Shown here piece after piece: positions 51,418 through 59,423 of a stretch of DNA of 64,000 nucleotides. The notes beneath the pieces were generated by a model. That model was not told where the DNA came from and searched no databases. It worked only from the letters and a program-made list of their open reading frames with translations. The first letter of the stretch is position 1. Each line of letters begins with the position of its first letter. The stretch covers positions 186,001-250,000 of the forward strand of contig NZ_JAHWGT010000001.1 in the NCBI RefSeq assembly GCF_020873895.1, read 5' to 3'. Source of the stretch: Streptomyces sp. DH12. GTDB lineage: Bacteria > Actinomycetota > Actinomycetes > Streptomycetales > Streptomycetaceae. The position numbers and the translations under genes were made by a program.

Positions 51418-52790
51418 GGGGCGGCGCTCCCGCTGTCGTCCCGAGGATCCCCGGCGTCGCCGCGCGGGCCCACGCGGGCGGCGGACGGCTCCCCTGGGGC
51501 GGGGGGCGGCTGCCCGGGCGTGCGGGTGGGGGACGGCAGTCCGGCCAGGGCCGCCGCCCGGTCGGTGACGTGCGCCGCCGGCCCGAGCCACTCGCAGAAC
51601 AGCACGGTGGCGTCGTCCTGCAACCGGCCGCCGTGGTAGGTGAGGACGGCGTGCACGAGGCGGCGCAGCGTCTCGGGCACGGGCAGGCCGTCCGCGTGGT
51701 GGCGGACGAGGAAGTCGGTGAAGCGCTCCAGGCCGAACTCCTGGTCGCCGGCACCGCGGGCCTCGGTGATGCCGTCGGTGTACAGCACGAGCCGGTCGCC
51801 CGGCTCCAGCTGGTCGCGGCACAGGGTGACGGTCAGGCCGAGGTCGGTGCCCATCGGGTGCGCGGGCGGGCAGCTCAGCGGGGTGCTCCACCGCCCGCCG
51901 CGGATGATCAGCGGCGGGTGGTGGCCACGGTTGACCCAGCTCAGCACCCCGGTACGGGTGTCGAGATCGGCGAGGATGCCGGTGGCGTACCGCCGCCGGC
52001 CGTACTGCTCGATCAGCGCCTCCTCGATCCGCTCCGAGATCTCGACGAGGCCGGCGCCCTGCCGCCGCGCGTTGCGGCAAGCGCCCATGGCGAGGTGCGC
52101 GCTCAGCCCGGCGGCGGTGTCATGTCCCATCGCGTCCAGGATCGACAGGTGCACCACGTGGCCGGCGGTGGCGTAGTCGTAGGCGTCGCCGCTGACGGCG
52201 TAGGCGGGCTCCATCGCGGCGGAGATCATCACCCGGCCGTCGGCGTAGGTGCGCGGCGGCATCAGGTGCCACTGCATCTCGGCGGCGATGTTCAGCGGCT
52301 GCGTCCGCGTCAACCGGGCGTGGGAGTCGCTGCTGCGCCGCTTGCTGTCGACGATCAGGGCGACCAGCGCGGCGAGCAGGACCATGTCCTCGCGGGCGTG
52401 CGCGTCGGCGCGTTCGCCGGTGACCCGCAGCACGCCCAGCCGCTCGGTGCCGTCCAGGAGGGGGACCCACCAGTGGTGGCCCTCCCGGCCCGCGGGACCC
52501 CCTTGCAGGAGGACCCCTTGCTGGTAGGCGCGCCCGGCCACGGTGCCCTCGACCTTCAGCTCGCTCTCCTCGCCCACGGCTCCCCCTCCGGCGTCGAGGC
52601 CCTCACCGGTCAGCAGCCGCAGCACCTCCCGCTGGAGGTCGCCGAGGTAGATCAGCACGTCGGTGAAGCCCACGGCCGCCGCGTGCTCCACGGTCCTGGA
52701 GGGCAGTAGTTCGAGCGGCATCAGATGGCTGGCGCCGAGCAGACCGGCCAGCATCCGCCGCCCGTCCGCGTCGCGGCACTGATCGCTCAT
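51414..52790 (-). CDS. SpoIIE-family phosphatase with GAF-like sensor domain
   Basis: 458 residues. N-terminal GAF-like segment (about 18-165, with LLPSRTVEHAAAVGFTDVLIYLGD), then PP2C phosphatase (about 190-400) with metal motifs AVSGDAYDYA, DAMGHDTAAGLSAHLA, RGHHPPLI, YTDGITEA and QDDATVLFCEW. A Pro-rich tail follows. It probably dephosphorylates the STAS protein that follows with overlap. Its own upstream region contains the composite repeat at 52859-52932. Confidence 0.85.
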   Translation of the reverse strand: MSDQCRDADGRRMLAGLLGASHLMPLELLPSRTVEHAAAVGFTDVLIYLGDLQREVLRLLTGEGLDAGGGAVGEESELKVEGTVAGRAYQQGVLLQGGPAGREGHHWWVPLLDGTERLGVLRVTGERADAHAREDMVLLAALVALIVDSKRRSSDSHARLTRTQPLNIAAEMQWHLMPPRTYADGRVMISAAMEPAYAVSGDAYDYATAGHVVHLSILDAMGHDTAAGLSAHLAMGACRNARRQGAGLVEISERIEEALIEQYGRRRYATGILADLDTRTGVLSWVNRGHHPPLIIRGGRWSTPLSCPPAHPMGTDLGLTVTLCRDQLEPGDRLVLYTDGITEARGAGDQEFGLERFTDFLVRHHADGLPVPETLRRLVHAVLTYHGGRLQDDATVLFCEWLGPAAHVTDRAAALAGLPSPTRTPGQPPPAPGEPSAARVGPRGDAGDPRDDSGSAAP

Positions 52791-52858
52791 CGGTGGGGTC
52801 CCGTCCGTGGAGGAACTCGCACCCTGCTCGTGCAAGGGTGCGCCGGGGCCGTGCCCTG

Positions 52859-52932
52859 GGGCCTGTCCGGACAGGCCCTCGCCCCTGGGGGGTGTCTCGT
52901 CGATCCGGCCCGATCGACGAGACACTCCCCAG
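52859..52932. repeat. Composite intergenic palindrome, copy 2
   Basis: Two adjacent palindromes. The first, gggcctgtccggacaggccc at 52859-52878, is a perfect 20-bp palindrome. The second has 21-bp arms at 52885-52905 and 52912-52932 with a 6-nt loop and one mismatch; each arm contains GTCTCGTCGATC. The same order of two palindromes occurs in a degenerate form at 21369-21458. Confidence 0.85.
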
Positions 52933-53009
52933 TCTCCTCCCGTCCCGCCCCACCGGCACCTCCTTTGGCGAATCGGCGGAGGTCCCGGCGCGCGGGGGCC
53001 GCCGCGGGG

Positions 53010-54326
53010 TCAGGAGACGGTGCAGGACGTCCCGTCGAGCCTCACCTCGTACGGCTTGCCGAGAGCGCCGTCGGCCACGTAGCCGACGGTCACCGACCCG
53101 TTCCGGTCCAGCCGGGCGTTGTGGGCGACCGGCCGCGCCGTGACGGTCGCGCCGACCTGCACGGCGCTCGCGTTCCAGTGCTGCGTCATCCGCTGGGTGC
53201 CGGGGAAGGTCCACGACAGCGTCCACCCGTCGAGGGCGGGGCCGCCGTTGGTCACGGTCAGCTGGGCGGTGTGGCCGGACCCCCAGGACGAGCCGGGCTG
53301 GTACACGGCCGCGCACGTGCGGGTCCCGGGCTGCTGCGGCGGGTCCGACGGGCCGCCCGCCGCGTTGCGCACGAGCTCGTCGGCGAGCGCCGGGTCGAAC
53401 CGGCCGGCCGGGCCGTAGCCGCGGCAGCTGCCGTCCGACTCCCCGGGCTGCTTGACCCACAGGTGGCCGTGGACCTGCGGGTCACCGGTCGTCAGGGTGG
53501 GCCGGACGCCGAGCGCCCGCCCCTCGGGGTTGCACCACTCGGCGCTCGGGTGCGGGCCGTTGCCGTTGCGGCTGGTGTCCACGACCAGGCCGAGCGAGGG
53601 CGCGCCGAGCCTGCCGAGCAGCGCCTTGCCGTAGGCCGTCTCGTCCGACGTGGTACGGAAGTTGGAGACGTTGGTGACGATCCCGTCGCCCTGGGTCACG
53701 CCCGCTTCCAGCAGGTACCGGGCCTCCACCTGCCAGCCGCTGTGTCCGGCGTCGTAGTAGAGCCGGGCGTTCGGCGCGCTCCGCTTGATGGTCGCGCCGG
53801 CCTGCTTCAGCGCGGCGAGCCGCGCCGTGACGTCGACCCCCCGGCACTGGTCACCGCGGGTCGCCTGGACGATGGCGTCCGGCTCCAGCAGGACGATGAC
53901 CTCGCCGCTGCCCAGCCCCTGCGCGAACTGCGTGATCCACTCCTGGTAGCGCGGCAGGTCGGGGGCGCCGCCCGCGGAGTGGCTGTTGCAGTCCCGGTTG
54001 GGGATCATGTACGCGACCAGGGCGGGGATCCGGCCCGCCTGCTCGGCCGGCCCGGTCACGGCCCGCACGTCGGCCCTGACCTTCTGCGGCTCGTACGAGG
54101 CGAACCACGTGGCCCGCGGTACGTCGGCGATGTGCTGCCTGATGCGGGGCGCCCGCTCGTCACCGGGGTTCTGCGCCAGCCAGGTGCTGACCTGAGTGTG
54201 CGGGTCGACGTAGAGGCCGGACGCCGACGGTGCGGCGGAGGCCGGGCCGGGCCGGACGACCGCGGCGATGGCGAGCGGGACCGCCAAGGACGCCAGGAGG
54301 CGCCGGGTACGGGTTCGCAGGGTCAC
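53010..54326 (-). CDS. Secreted GH6 cellulase with C-terminal CBM2-type module
   Basis: 438 residues. A signal peptide (LRTRTRRLLASLAVPLAIAAVV) precedes a GH6 catalytic domain (about 35-320): LVAYMIPNRDCNSH (catalytic-acid Asp region), VIVLLEPDAI (VEPD), GWQVEARYLLEAGV, GLVVDTSRNGNGPHP and HLWVKQPGESDG. The C-terminal module (about 335-438, SWGSGHTAQLTVTNGGPALDGWTLSWTFPG) is a CBM2-like cellulose-binding domain. GTG at 54326. A CebR-type operator sits 25 bp upstream. It would hydrolyse beta-1,4-glucan outside the cell. Confidence 0.88.
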   Translation of the reverse strand: MTLRTRTRRLLASLAVPLAIAAVVRPGPASAAPSASGLYVDPHTQVSTWLAQNPGDERAPRIRQHIADVPRATWFASYEPQKVRADVRAVTGPAEQAGRIPALVAYMIPNRDCNSHSAGGAPDLPRYQEWITQFAQGLGSGEVIVLLEPDAIVQATRGDQCRGVDVTARLAALKQAGATIKRSAPNARLYYDAGHSGWQVEARYLLEAGVTQGDGIVTNVSNFRTTSDETAYGKALLGRLGAPSLGLVVDTSRNGNGPHPSAEWCNPEGRALGVRPTLTTGDPQVHGHLWVKQPGESDGSCRGYGPAGRFDPALADELVRNAAGGPSDPPQQPGTRTCAAVYQPGSSWGSGHTAQLTVTNGGPALDGWTLSWTFPGTQRMTQHWNASAVQVGATVTARPVAHNARLDRNGSVTVGYVADGALGKPYEVRLDGTSCTVS

Positions 54327-54350
54327 GGGTGGTCCTTTCCAACTGACCGG

Positions 54351-54364
54351 TGGGAGCGCTCCCG
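54351..54364. promoter_or_regulatory. CebR-type operator
   Basis: TGGGAGCGCTCCCG differs by one base from the known CebR box TGGGAGCGCTCCCA of Streptomyces. It lies upstream of the GH6 cellulase start. CebR represses cellulase genes until cellobiose or cello-oligosaccharides are present. Confidence 0.8.
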
Positions 54365-54593
54365 CGCCACGGCGGGCGGAGCGGAAGGCGTCCGCCGGGC
54401 GGACGGTGGGGGAGGGGCTCGGTGGGGGTGGTGGTCGGACGCGCCGGGGCTCTCGGGCCCGTCGGGTCGTCGCGGTACGGGGTGACGGCCGGGGCGCGCC
54501 GGAGCCGAACATAGCCAACAACGCTCCCCGGCACCAGGGGAGTTGCGTACCCCGGCTTCGGTTCAACCCTGACACGGCACCCGAAAAACGGCC

Positions 54594-54623
54594 GTGACGG
54601 TCCCCGTCCCCCGTGGTTATGGT
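54594..54623 (+). promoter_or_regulatory. WblC(WhiB7)-like promoter of the ABC-F gene
   Basis: GTGACG (54594-54599) and TATGGT (54618-54623) are spaced by 18 nt. A run of five A lies at 54584-54588, a few bases upstream of the -35, which is the mark of WblC/WhiB7-dependent promoters. The predicted mRNA start falls at the ATG of the leader ORF (54630). Confidence 0.6.
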
Positions 54624-54629
54624 GGACGC

Positions 54630-54653
54630 ATGGCTTTCCTCTTCTTCGTGTGA
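54630..54653 (+). CDS. Short leader peptide MAFLFFV of the ABC-F gene
   Basis: ATG-GCT-TTC-CTC-TTC-TTC-GTG-TGA, seven residues, is predicted to start at the transcript end. Leader ORFs of this size precede several actinobacterial ABC-F genes and mediate attenuation when a drug-stalled ribosome stops on them. Hydrophobic and Phe-rich content fits. No second evidence in the window. Confidence 0.6.
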   Translation: MAFLFFV

Positions 54654-54719
54654 GTCCCGGCGCGGCCGATGCCGCCGCTCCCGCCGCCCGTGGACCCTTC
54701 ACACCCCTGGGGAAGTCAT

Positions 54720-56492
54720 ATGCGCGACCGCGCCCGCACCGCCGCGCCCGCCGCCGCGGCACAGCTGTCCGTCCAGGACGTCACCAAGACCTACGGCACC
54801 CGCACCGTCCTCGACCAGGTGTCCTTCACCCTCCGCCCCGGCGAGAGGGCCGCCGTCGTCGGCGAGAACGGCTCCGGCAAGTCCACCCTCCTCCGGCTGC
54901 TCGCCGGGGCGGAGGAGCCGGACGGCGGGGAGGTCACCGTCCGCTTCCCCGGCGGTACCGGGCACCTCACCCAGACCCTCGACCTCGACCCCGACCACAC
55001 GGTGCGGGACGCCGTCGACCTCGCCCTCGCCGACCTGCGCGCCCTGGAGCGCCGGCTGCGCGCGGCGGAGGAACGCCTCGGCGACGCGTCGCCGGACGAG
55101 CTCGCCGCGTACGGGGACCTGCTGAGCGCGTACGAGGACCGCGGCGGGTACGAGGCGGACGCCCGGGTCGACGCCGCCCTCCACGGGCTGGGGCTCGCCG
55201 GCGTCACCCGCGACCGCGTGATCGGCTCGCTCTCCGGCGGCGAGCGGTCACGGCTCGCGCTCGCCTGCGTGCTGGCCGCCGCCCCGGAGCTGCTGCTCCT
55301 CGACGAGCCGACGAACCACCTCGACGCGGCGGCCGTGTGCTGGTTGGAGGAGCACCTGCGCGCCCACCGCGGCACGGTCGTCGCCGTCACCCACGACCGG
55401 GGCTTCCTGCGACGCGTCGCCACCACCATCCTGGAGGTCGACCGGGACGCGCACGCGGTGCACCGGTACGGCGACGGCTGGGACGGCTACCGCGCGGCGA
55501 AGGCCGCCGCCCGACGCCGCGCCGAACAGGACCACGCGGAGTGGCTCCGGGCGGTGGCCCGTGCCGAGGAACTCCTCGACGCCGCCGGGAAGCGGCTGGC
55601 CACGACCGGCGGGGACCCGCGGCAGGGGTTCGGCAAGCACCGCCGCTCGCACGAGGCGAAGCTCGGCGGCCGGGTCCGGGCGGTCCGCCGGCACCTGGAA
55701 GACCTCCGCCGCGACCCGGTACCGGCGCCGCCCGCGCCCCTGCGGTTCACCCCGGCCCTGACCACGACCGACGGCGGGCACCGCGCCGACGGCGAGCACC
55801 GCAACGGCGGTGAGCACCCGGCGTGCGGCGGGCACGGCGCCGACGGCGGGTGTTCCGCCTGCTGCGAGCACCGCGCGGACGACGGCCACCCGGCGTGCGG
55901 CGGCCACCCGGTCGGCCGGCCCCTCGCCGAACTCGACGGCGTCACGGTCGGCGACCGACTGCGCCTGGACGGGCTCTTGACGATCGCGCCCGGACAGCGC
56001 CTGCTGGTCACGGGACCGAACGGGGCGGGCAAGACGACCCTGCTACGGGTCCTCGCCGGCGACCTGGAACCCGACGCGGGCGCGGTGCGCCGCCCCGCCC
56101 TGACCGGATACCTGGCCCAGGAGCTGCCCGCGCGCTCCACCCGGCTGCCGCTGCTCGCCGCGTTCGCGGCCGGCCGGCCCGGGACGCCGGAGGAGCACGC
56201 CGCACGACTTCTGGCGCTGGGCCTGTTCCGGGAGGGGGACCTGCACGTCCCCGTCGCGGAGCTGTCCGCGGGCCAGCAGCGCCGGTTGCAGCTCGCACGC
56301 CTGGTGACCCGGCCCGCGGCCCTCCTCGTCCTCGACGAGCCGACCAACCACCTCGCGCTCGACCTCGTCGAGGAGCTGGAGGCGGCGCTCGTGGCGTACC
56401 CGGGGGCGGTCGTCGCGGTCTCACACGACCGCGGCTTCCGGGAGCGGTTCCCGGGGGAGCGGCTGGAGCTGCGCGCCGGCCGGCGATGCTGA
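54720..56492 (+). CDS. ABC-F family ATPase (ribosome-protection type)
   Basis: 590 residues with two ABC domains and no membrane part. NBD1: GENGSGKST (48-56), LSGGERSRLALA, LLLLDEPTNHLD. NBD2: GPNGAGKTT, LSAGQQRRLQLA, LLVLDEPTNHL. Between them is the helical linker plus a 48-residue Cys/His-rich insert near residues 352-399 (55773-55915) with seven His and five Cys. The family dislodges antibiotics from ribosomes. The leader peptide and promoter upstream are consistent with drug-inducible expression. ATG at 54720 follows GGGGAAG by 5 nt. Target drugs not inferable. Confidence 0.85.
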   Translation: MRDRARTAAPAAAAQLSVQDVTKTYGTRTVLDQVSFTLRPGERAAVVGENGSGKSTLLRLLAGAEEPDGGEVTVRFPGGTGHLTQTLDLDPDHTVRDAVDLALADLRALERRLRAAEERLGDASPDELAAYGDLLSAYEDRGGYEADARVDAALHGLGLAGVTRDRVIGSLSGGERSRLALACVLAAAPELLLLDEPTNHLDAAAVCWLEEHLRAHRGTVVAVTHDRGFLRRVATTILEVDRDAHAVHRYGDGWDGYRAAKAAARRRAEQDHAEWLRAVARAEELLDAAGKRLATTGGDPRQGFGKHRRSHEAKLGGRVRAVRRHLEDLRRDPVPAPPAPLRFTPALTTTDGGHRADGEHRNGGEHPACGGHGADGGCSACCEHRADDGHPACGGHPVGRPLAELDGVTVGDRLRLDGLLTIAPGQRLLVTGPNGAGKTTLLRVLAGDLEPDAGAVRRPALTGYLAQELPARSTRLPLLAAFAAGRPGTPEEHAARLLALGLFREGDLHVPVAELSAGQQRRLQLARLVTRPAALLVLDEPTNHLALDLVEELEAALVAYPGAVVAVSHDRGFRERFPGERLELRAGRRC

Positions 56493-56522
56493 CGGCGGGA
56501 ATGCCGACGGGCGTTGACGGAC

Positions 56523-56612
56523 GGTGGGGCCGGTGGGGCCGGTGGGACCGGTGGGACCGGTGGGACCGCCGGGCGGATCGGGCGGACCGGGCGGGCCGGG
56601 CGGACCGTGCGG
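56523..56612. repeat. Ten 9-bp tandem GC repeats
   Basis: Unit ggtggggcc or ggtgggacc is repeated five times at 56523-56567, then five weaker units with gggcgg follow to 56612. On the G-rich strand the run may form a G-quadruplex. It lies between the ABC-F and the DsbA genes and encodes no gene. Confidence 0.6.
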
Positions 56613-56787
56613 CCCAGGTCGACCGGACGGGCCGGGTGCTTCCGCCCGCCGTGCTCGGGGCCCGGCGCGGCGGCACCGTACAGACGTCCGTTAGTGTGCC
56701 GGTGCGCCGCCGGGCCGCGTGGCGCGGGCCGGGAACCGCACCACCCGTGCCCCTGCCACCCCATCGGTCGAAGGTCGGTTGAAGGTC

Positions 56788-57468
56788 ATGTCGAAGAACC
56801 TCAAGATCTCCCTGGCGCTGGTCGCCCTCGTGTTGGCGGTCGTCGGCGCCCTGCTGGTCGGCAACCGGACCCAGGAGGTCTCCGCGGAGGCCCCGGCCAC
56901 GACGGACGGGAGCGGCGGCACGCCCTCCGCCGCCGGGTCGGTGCTGGTGCGGCCCGACAGCCACCGGCTGTCGACGGCGAAGGACGGCAAGGTGACGGTC
57001 GTGGAGTTCCTCGACCTGGAGTGCGAGTCGTGCCGGGCGGCATACCCGGACGTGGAGCGGTTGCGCGAGGAGTACAAGGGCCGGGTGACCTTCGTCATCA
57101 GGTACTTCCCCATCCCCAGCCACCGGAACGCCGAGCTGGCCGCCCGCACGGTCGAGGCCGCGTCCCGGCAGGGCCGCGTCGAGGCGATGTACAAGAAGAT
57201 GTACGAGACCCAGCCGAGCTGGGGCGAGCAGCAGGTGTCGCAGGAGGAGACGTTCCGCGGCTTCGCGCGGGAACTCGGCCTGGACATGAAGAAGTTCGAG
57301 GCCGACTGGAAGGACCCGGCCGTCGCCGAGCGCGTCGAGAAGGACCGCCGGGACGGCATCGCGCTCGGGGTGCAGGGCACGCCGACCTTCTTCGTCAACG
57401 GCGAGCGGCCCCAGATCCGGTCGCTCGCCGACTTCAGGGCGGCCATCGACGCGGAACTCGCCAAGTGA
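56788..57468 (+). CDS. DsbA-like thioredoxin-fold oxidoreductase, membrane-anchored
   Basis: 226 residues. An N-terminal hydrophobic signal-anchor (SLALVALVLAVVGALLVG) is followed by a thioredoxin-like domain with catalytic CESC (VEFLDLECESCRAAYPD) and a cis-proline loop GVQGTPTFFVNG. Its stop overlaps the VKOR gene by 4 nt. The pair oxidises thiols outside the membrane: DsbA-like protein receives oxidising power from VKOR. ATG at 56788, GAAGGT upstream. Confidence 0.86.
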   Translation: MSKNLKISLALVALVLAVVGALLVGNRTQEVSAEAPATTDGSGGTPSAAGSVLVRPDSHRLSTAKDGKVTVVEFLDLECESCRAAYPDVERLREEYKGRVTFVIRYFPIPSHRNAELAARTVEAASRQGRVEAMYKKMYETQPSWGEQQVSQEETFRGFARELGLDMKKFEADWKDPAVAERVEKDRRDGIALGVQGTPTFFVNGERPQIRSLADFRAAIDAELAK

Positions 57469-58106
57469 CCGTCACGGGAGGCCCCGTCGCCCCGCCCTCC
57501 GTGGTGGCGGGGGGCGGAGCCGTCGGGCCGCGGATGTTCGCGGTCGTCCTCACCGTCGGCGGCGCGCTCGGGTTCCTGGCCGCGTTCACGCTCGCGGTGG
57601 AGAAGTTCGCCCTGCTGAAGGACCCGTCCCACACCCCGTCGTGCAGCATCAACCCCGTCCTCAGCTGCGGTTCGGTGATGAGTACGCCGCAGGCCGAGCT
57701 CTTCGGGTTCCCCAACCCGCTGCTCGGCGTCGCCGGCTTCGCCGTCGTCACCACGATCGGGGTGCTGCTCCTGACCGGCGCGGTACTGCCGCGCCCGCTG
57801 TGGTGGGGGCTCACCGCCGGGGTCCTCTTCGGCGTGCTCTTCGTGCACTGGCTGGTCTTCCAGAGCCTGTACCGGATCGACGCGCTGTGCCCCTACTGCA
57901 TGGTCGTGTGGGCGGTGATGATTCCGCTCTTCTGGTACACCGCCCTGCACGCCCTGACCGGCGGACACCTGGGCGGACCGCCGCGGCTGCGGCGGGCGGC
58001 GGAGGCGGTCGCCGGCTACCACGGCGTGGTGCTGACCGCCTGGTACCTGATCATCGGTGTCCTCGTGCTGGAGCGGTTCTGGCTGTACTGGACCACCCTG
58101 GTCTGA
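57465..58106 (+). CDS. Vitamin K epoxide reductase (VKOR) family protein
   Basis: 213 residues. Four to five TM helices. The VKOR cysteines are CSINPVLSCGSVM (a pair spaced by seven residues) and CPYC in LYRIDALCPYCMVVW. VKOR reoxidises DsbA through quinone. GTG at 57465 overlaps the DsbA stop, confirming the operon. Confidence 0.88.
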   Translation: MTVTGGPVAPPSVVAGGGAVGPRMFAVVLTVGGALGFLAAFTLAVEKFALLKDPSHTPSCSINPVLSCGSVMSTPQAELFGFPNPLLGVAGFAVVTTIGVLLLTGAVLPRPLWWGLTAGVLFGVLFVHWLVFQSLYRIDALCPYCMVVWAVMIPLFWYTALHALTGGHLGGPPRLRRAAEAVAGYHGVVLTAWYLIIGVLVLERFWLYWTTLV

Positions 58107-58197
58107 CACACGGCCCTCGTCCGGCGCCCCTCGTCCGAACGCACCCGTCCGACGCGCCGACCGGCACCGGTCGGCACCGACCGGTCACACCGCCGGG

Positions 58198-58226
58198 CGC
58201 ACCGGCCGTCCGCTCCGGCCGGTGCG
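58198..58226. terminator. Bidirectional hairpin after the VKOR gene
   Basis: CGCACCGGCC (58198-58207) and GGCCGGTGCG (58217-58226) are perfect 10-bp arms with a 9-nt loop. It lies between the convergent VKOR and PLD genes. Confidence 0.7.
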
Positions 58227-58241
58227 GACGGTCCGGCCCGC

Positions 58242-59315
58242 TCACAGGCCCTCGGACCCCGCCGCGGCCCGCTGCGCCTCGAAATTCGCCAGGTAGGCGT
58301 CGAAGACCGCCGGGTCCTCGTACTTGAGGAGCGTCTCGTCGTTGTACCGCAGCGCCGTCACCGTGTACGTGTGGCTGCCGGTGAAGACGATCTTCTTGTC
58401 GACGCCACCGTTGTACGTCCCCTCGATCAGCAGGTACTTGGTGTGGCTGCCCGTGCCGCCGCGCCCGTCGTTGTGGAGCTGGTGCAGGGCGATGCGGCCC
58501 TTCGCCGTCGGCCTGGTCAGCCAGTCAGCCACCCGGGTCTGGACCGCCTGGCTGAGGGGCCAGTTGTCGAGCTTGCGATAGACGATGTCGACGTGGCAGC
58601 CGGCGTCGGCGAGCTTCCACAGCTGCTCGGCCACCTCGGGGCGGGTGATGTGGCCCTGGGCGATCCGTATCCTCGTGCGGCCCTCGGAGGTGCCGTGACC
58701 GGGGCTGGTCGCGGAGCGCGGGGTGTTGCCGGCGCAAGGGGCGGCGGTGCCGGCCGGGGCGACCGTCTTGAGGATGTTGACGACCACGTCGGTGTGCGCC
58801 CGGGGGAAGAAGTACACCTTGGCCCTGCCGGCCTGGACGTCGTGCGGGTAGTCGTCCACCTGCGGCCTCAGGTCGGCGGCGGTGGTGCCCGGGTCCTTGG
58901 CGAGGCAGGCTTCCCTGTCCTTGCAGGCCCGCACCCAGGAGCCCGCGCCGCCCGGCGCCGCCAACCCGCTCTTCAAGCTCTCCAGAGCCCGGGAGGCGCT
59001 GTCGTGGTCGACGACCACCTGGACGGTGACGCCCCGCTGGTGGGCGGCGACCAGCCTGTCGGTCACCCACTGGGACTGGTGCAGGTACAGGGACATGCGG
59101 ATCGTCGACTGCGGTTCGGCCCCGTCGACGAGCTGCACCAGATGGCGCAGGATGCGGAGTTCGGCGGCCGAGTCGCCCGTCGGGTCGTTGAAGACGGGCC
59201 CCGTCGTCACCGTCGCCGCGGGCGCCGGTTCGGCACCCGCGGCCGGTGACGCCACCAGGGCGCCCAGGGCGAGGGCAGCGACGACCGATCTGAGCTTGTT
59301 CTTGATCGAAACCAT
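58242..59315 (-). CDS. Secreted phospholipase D-like protein
   Basis: 357 residues with a signal peptide (RSVVAALALGALVASPAAGA). The phosphodiesterase motif HxK is seen in GSHTKYLLIEG (HxK then Glu at the usual Asp position). A first motif is not clear: VQVVVDHDSASRALES lies where HKD1 should be. So only one strong half is visible, and activity is uncertain. Two Cys near residues 130-140 (RACKDREACLAK) may form a disulfide. The ATG at 59315 lies 6 nt after GACAAT, so it may be leaderless. Confidence 0.72.
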   Translation of the reverse strand: MVSIKNKLRSVVAALALGALVASPAAGAEPAPAATVTTGPVFNDPTGDSAAELRILRHLVQLVDGAEPQSTIRMSLYLHQSQWVTDRLVAAHQRGVTVQVVVDHDSASRALESLKSGLAAPGGAGSWVRACKDREACLAKDPGTTAADLRPQVDDYPHDVQAGRAKVYFFPRAHTDVVVNILKTVAPAGTAAPCAGNTPRSATSPGHGTSEGRTRIRIAQGHITRPEVAEQLWKLADAGCHVDIVYRKLDNWPLSQAVQTRVADWLTRPTAKGRIALHQLHNDGRGGTGSHTKYLLIEGTYNGGVDKKIVFTGSHTYTVTALRYNDETLLKYEDPAVFDAYLANFEAQRAAAGSEGL

Positions 59316-59423
59316 GCGGGCATTGTCACCCCGCCGGCTGCCGCCCTCGACGTCCGCCCGACCACGGGGCCGCCCGGCCGCGCGGCGTCGTGAACGCCCC
59401 GCGGCTGGGCGGCCGGACGTGGA

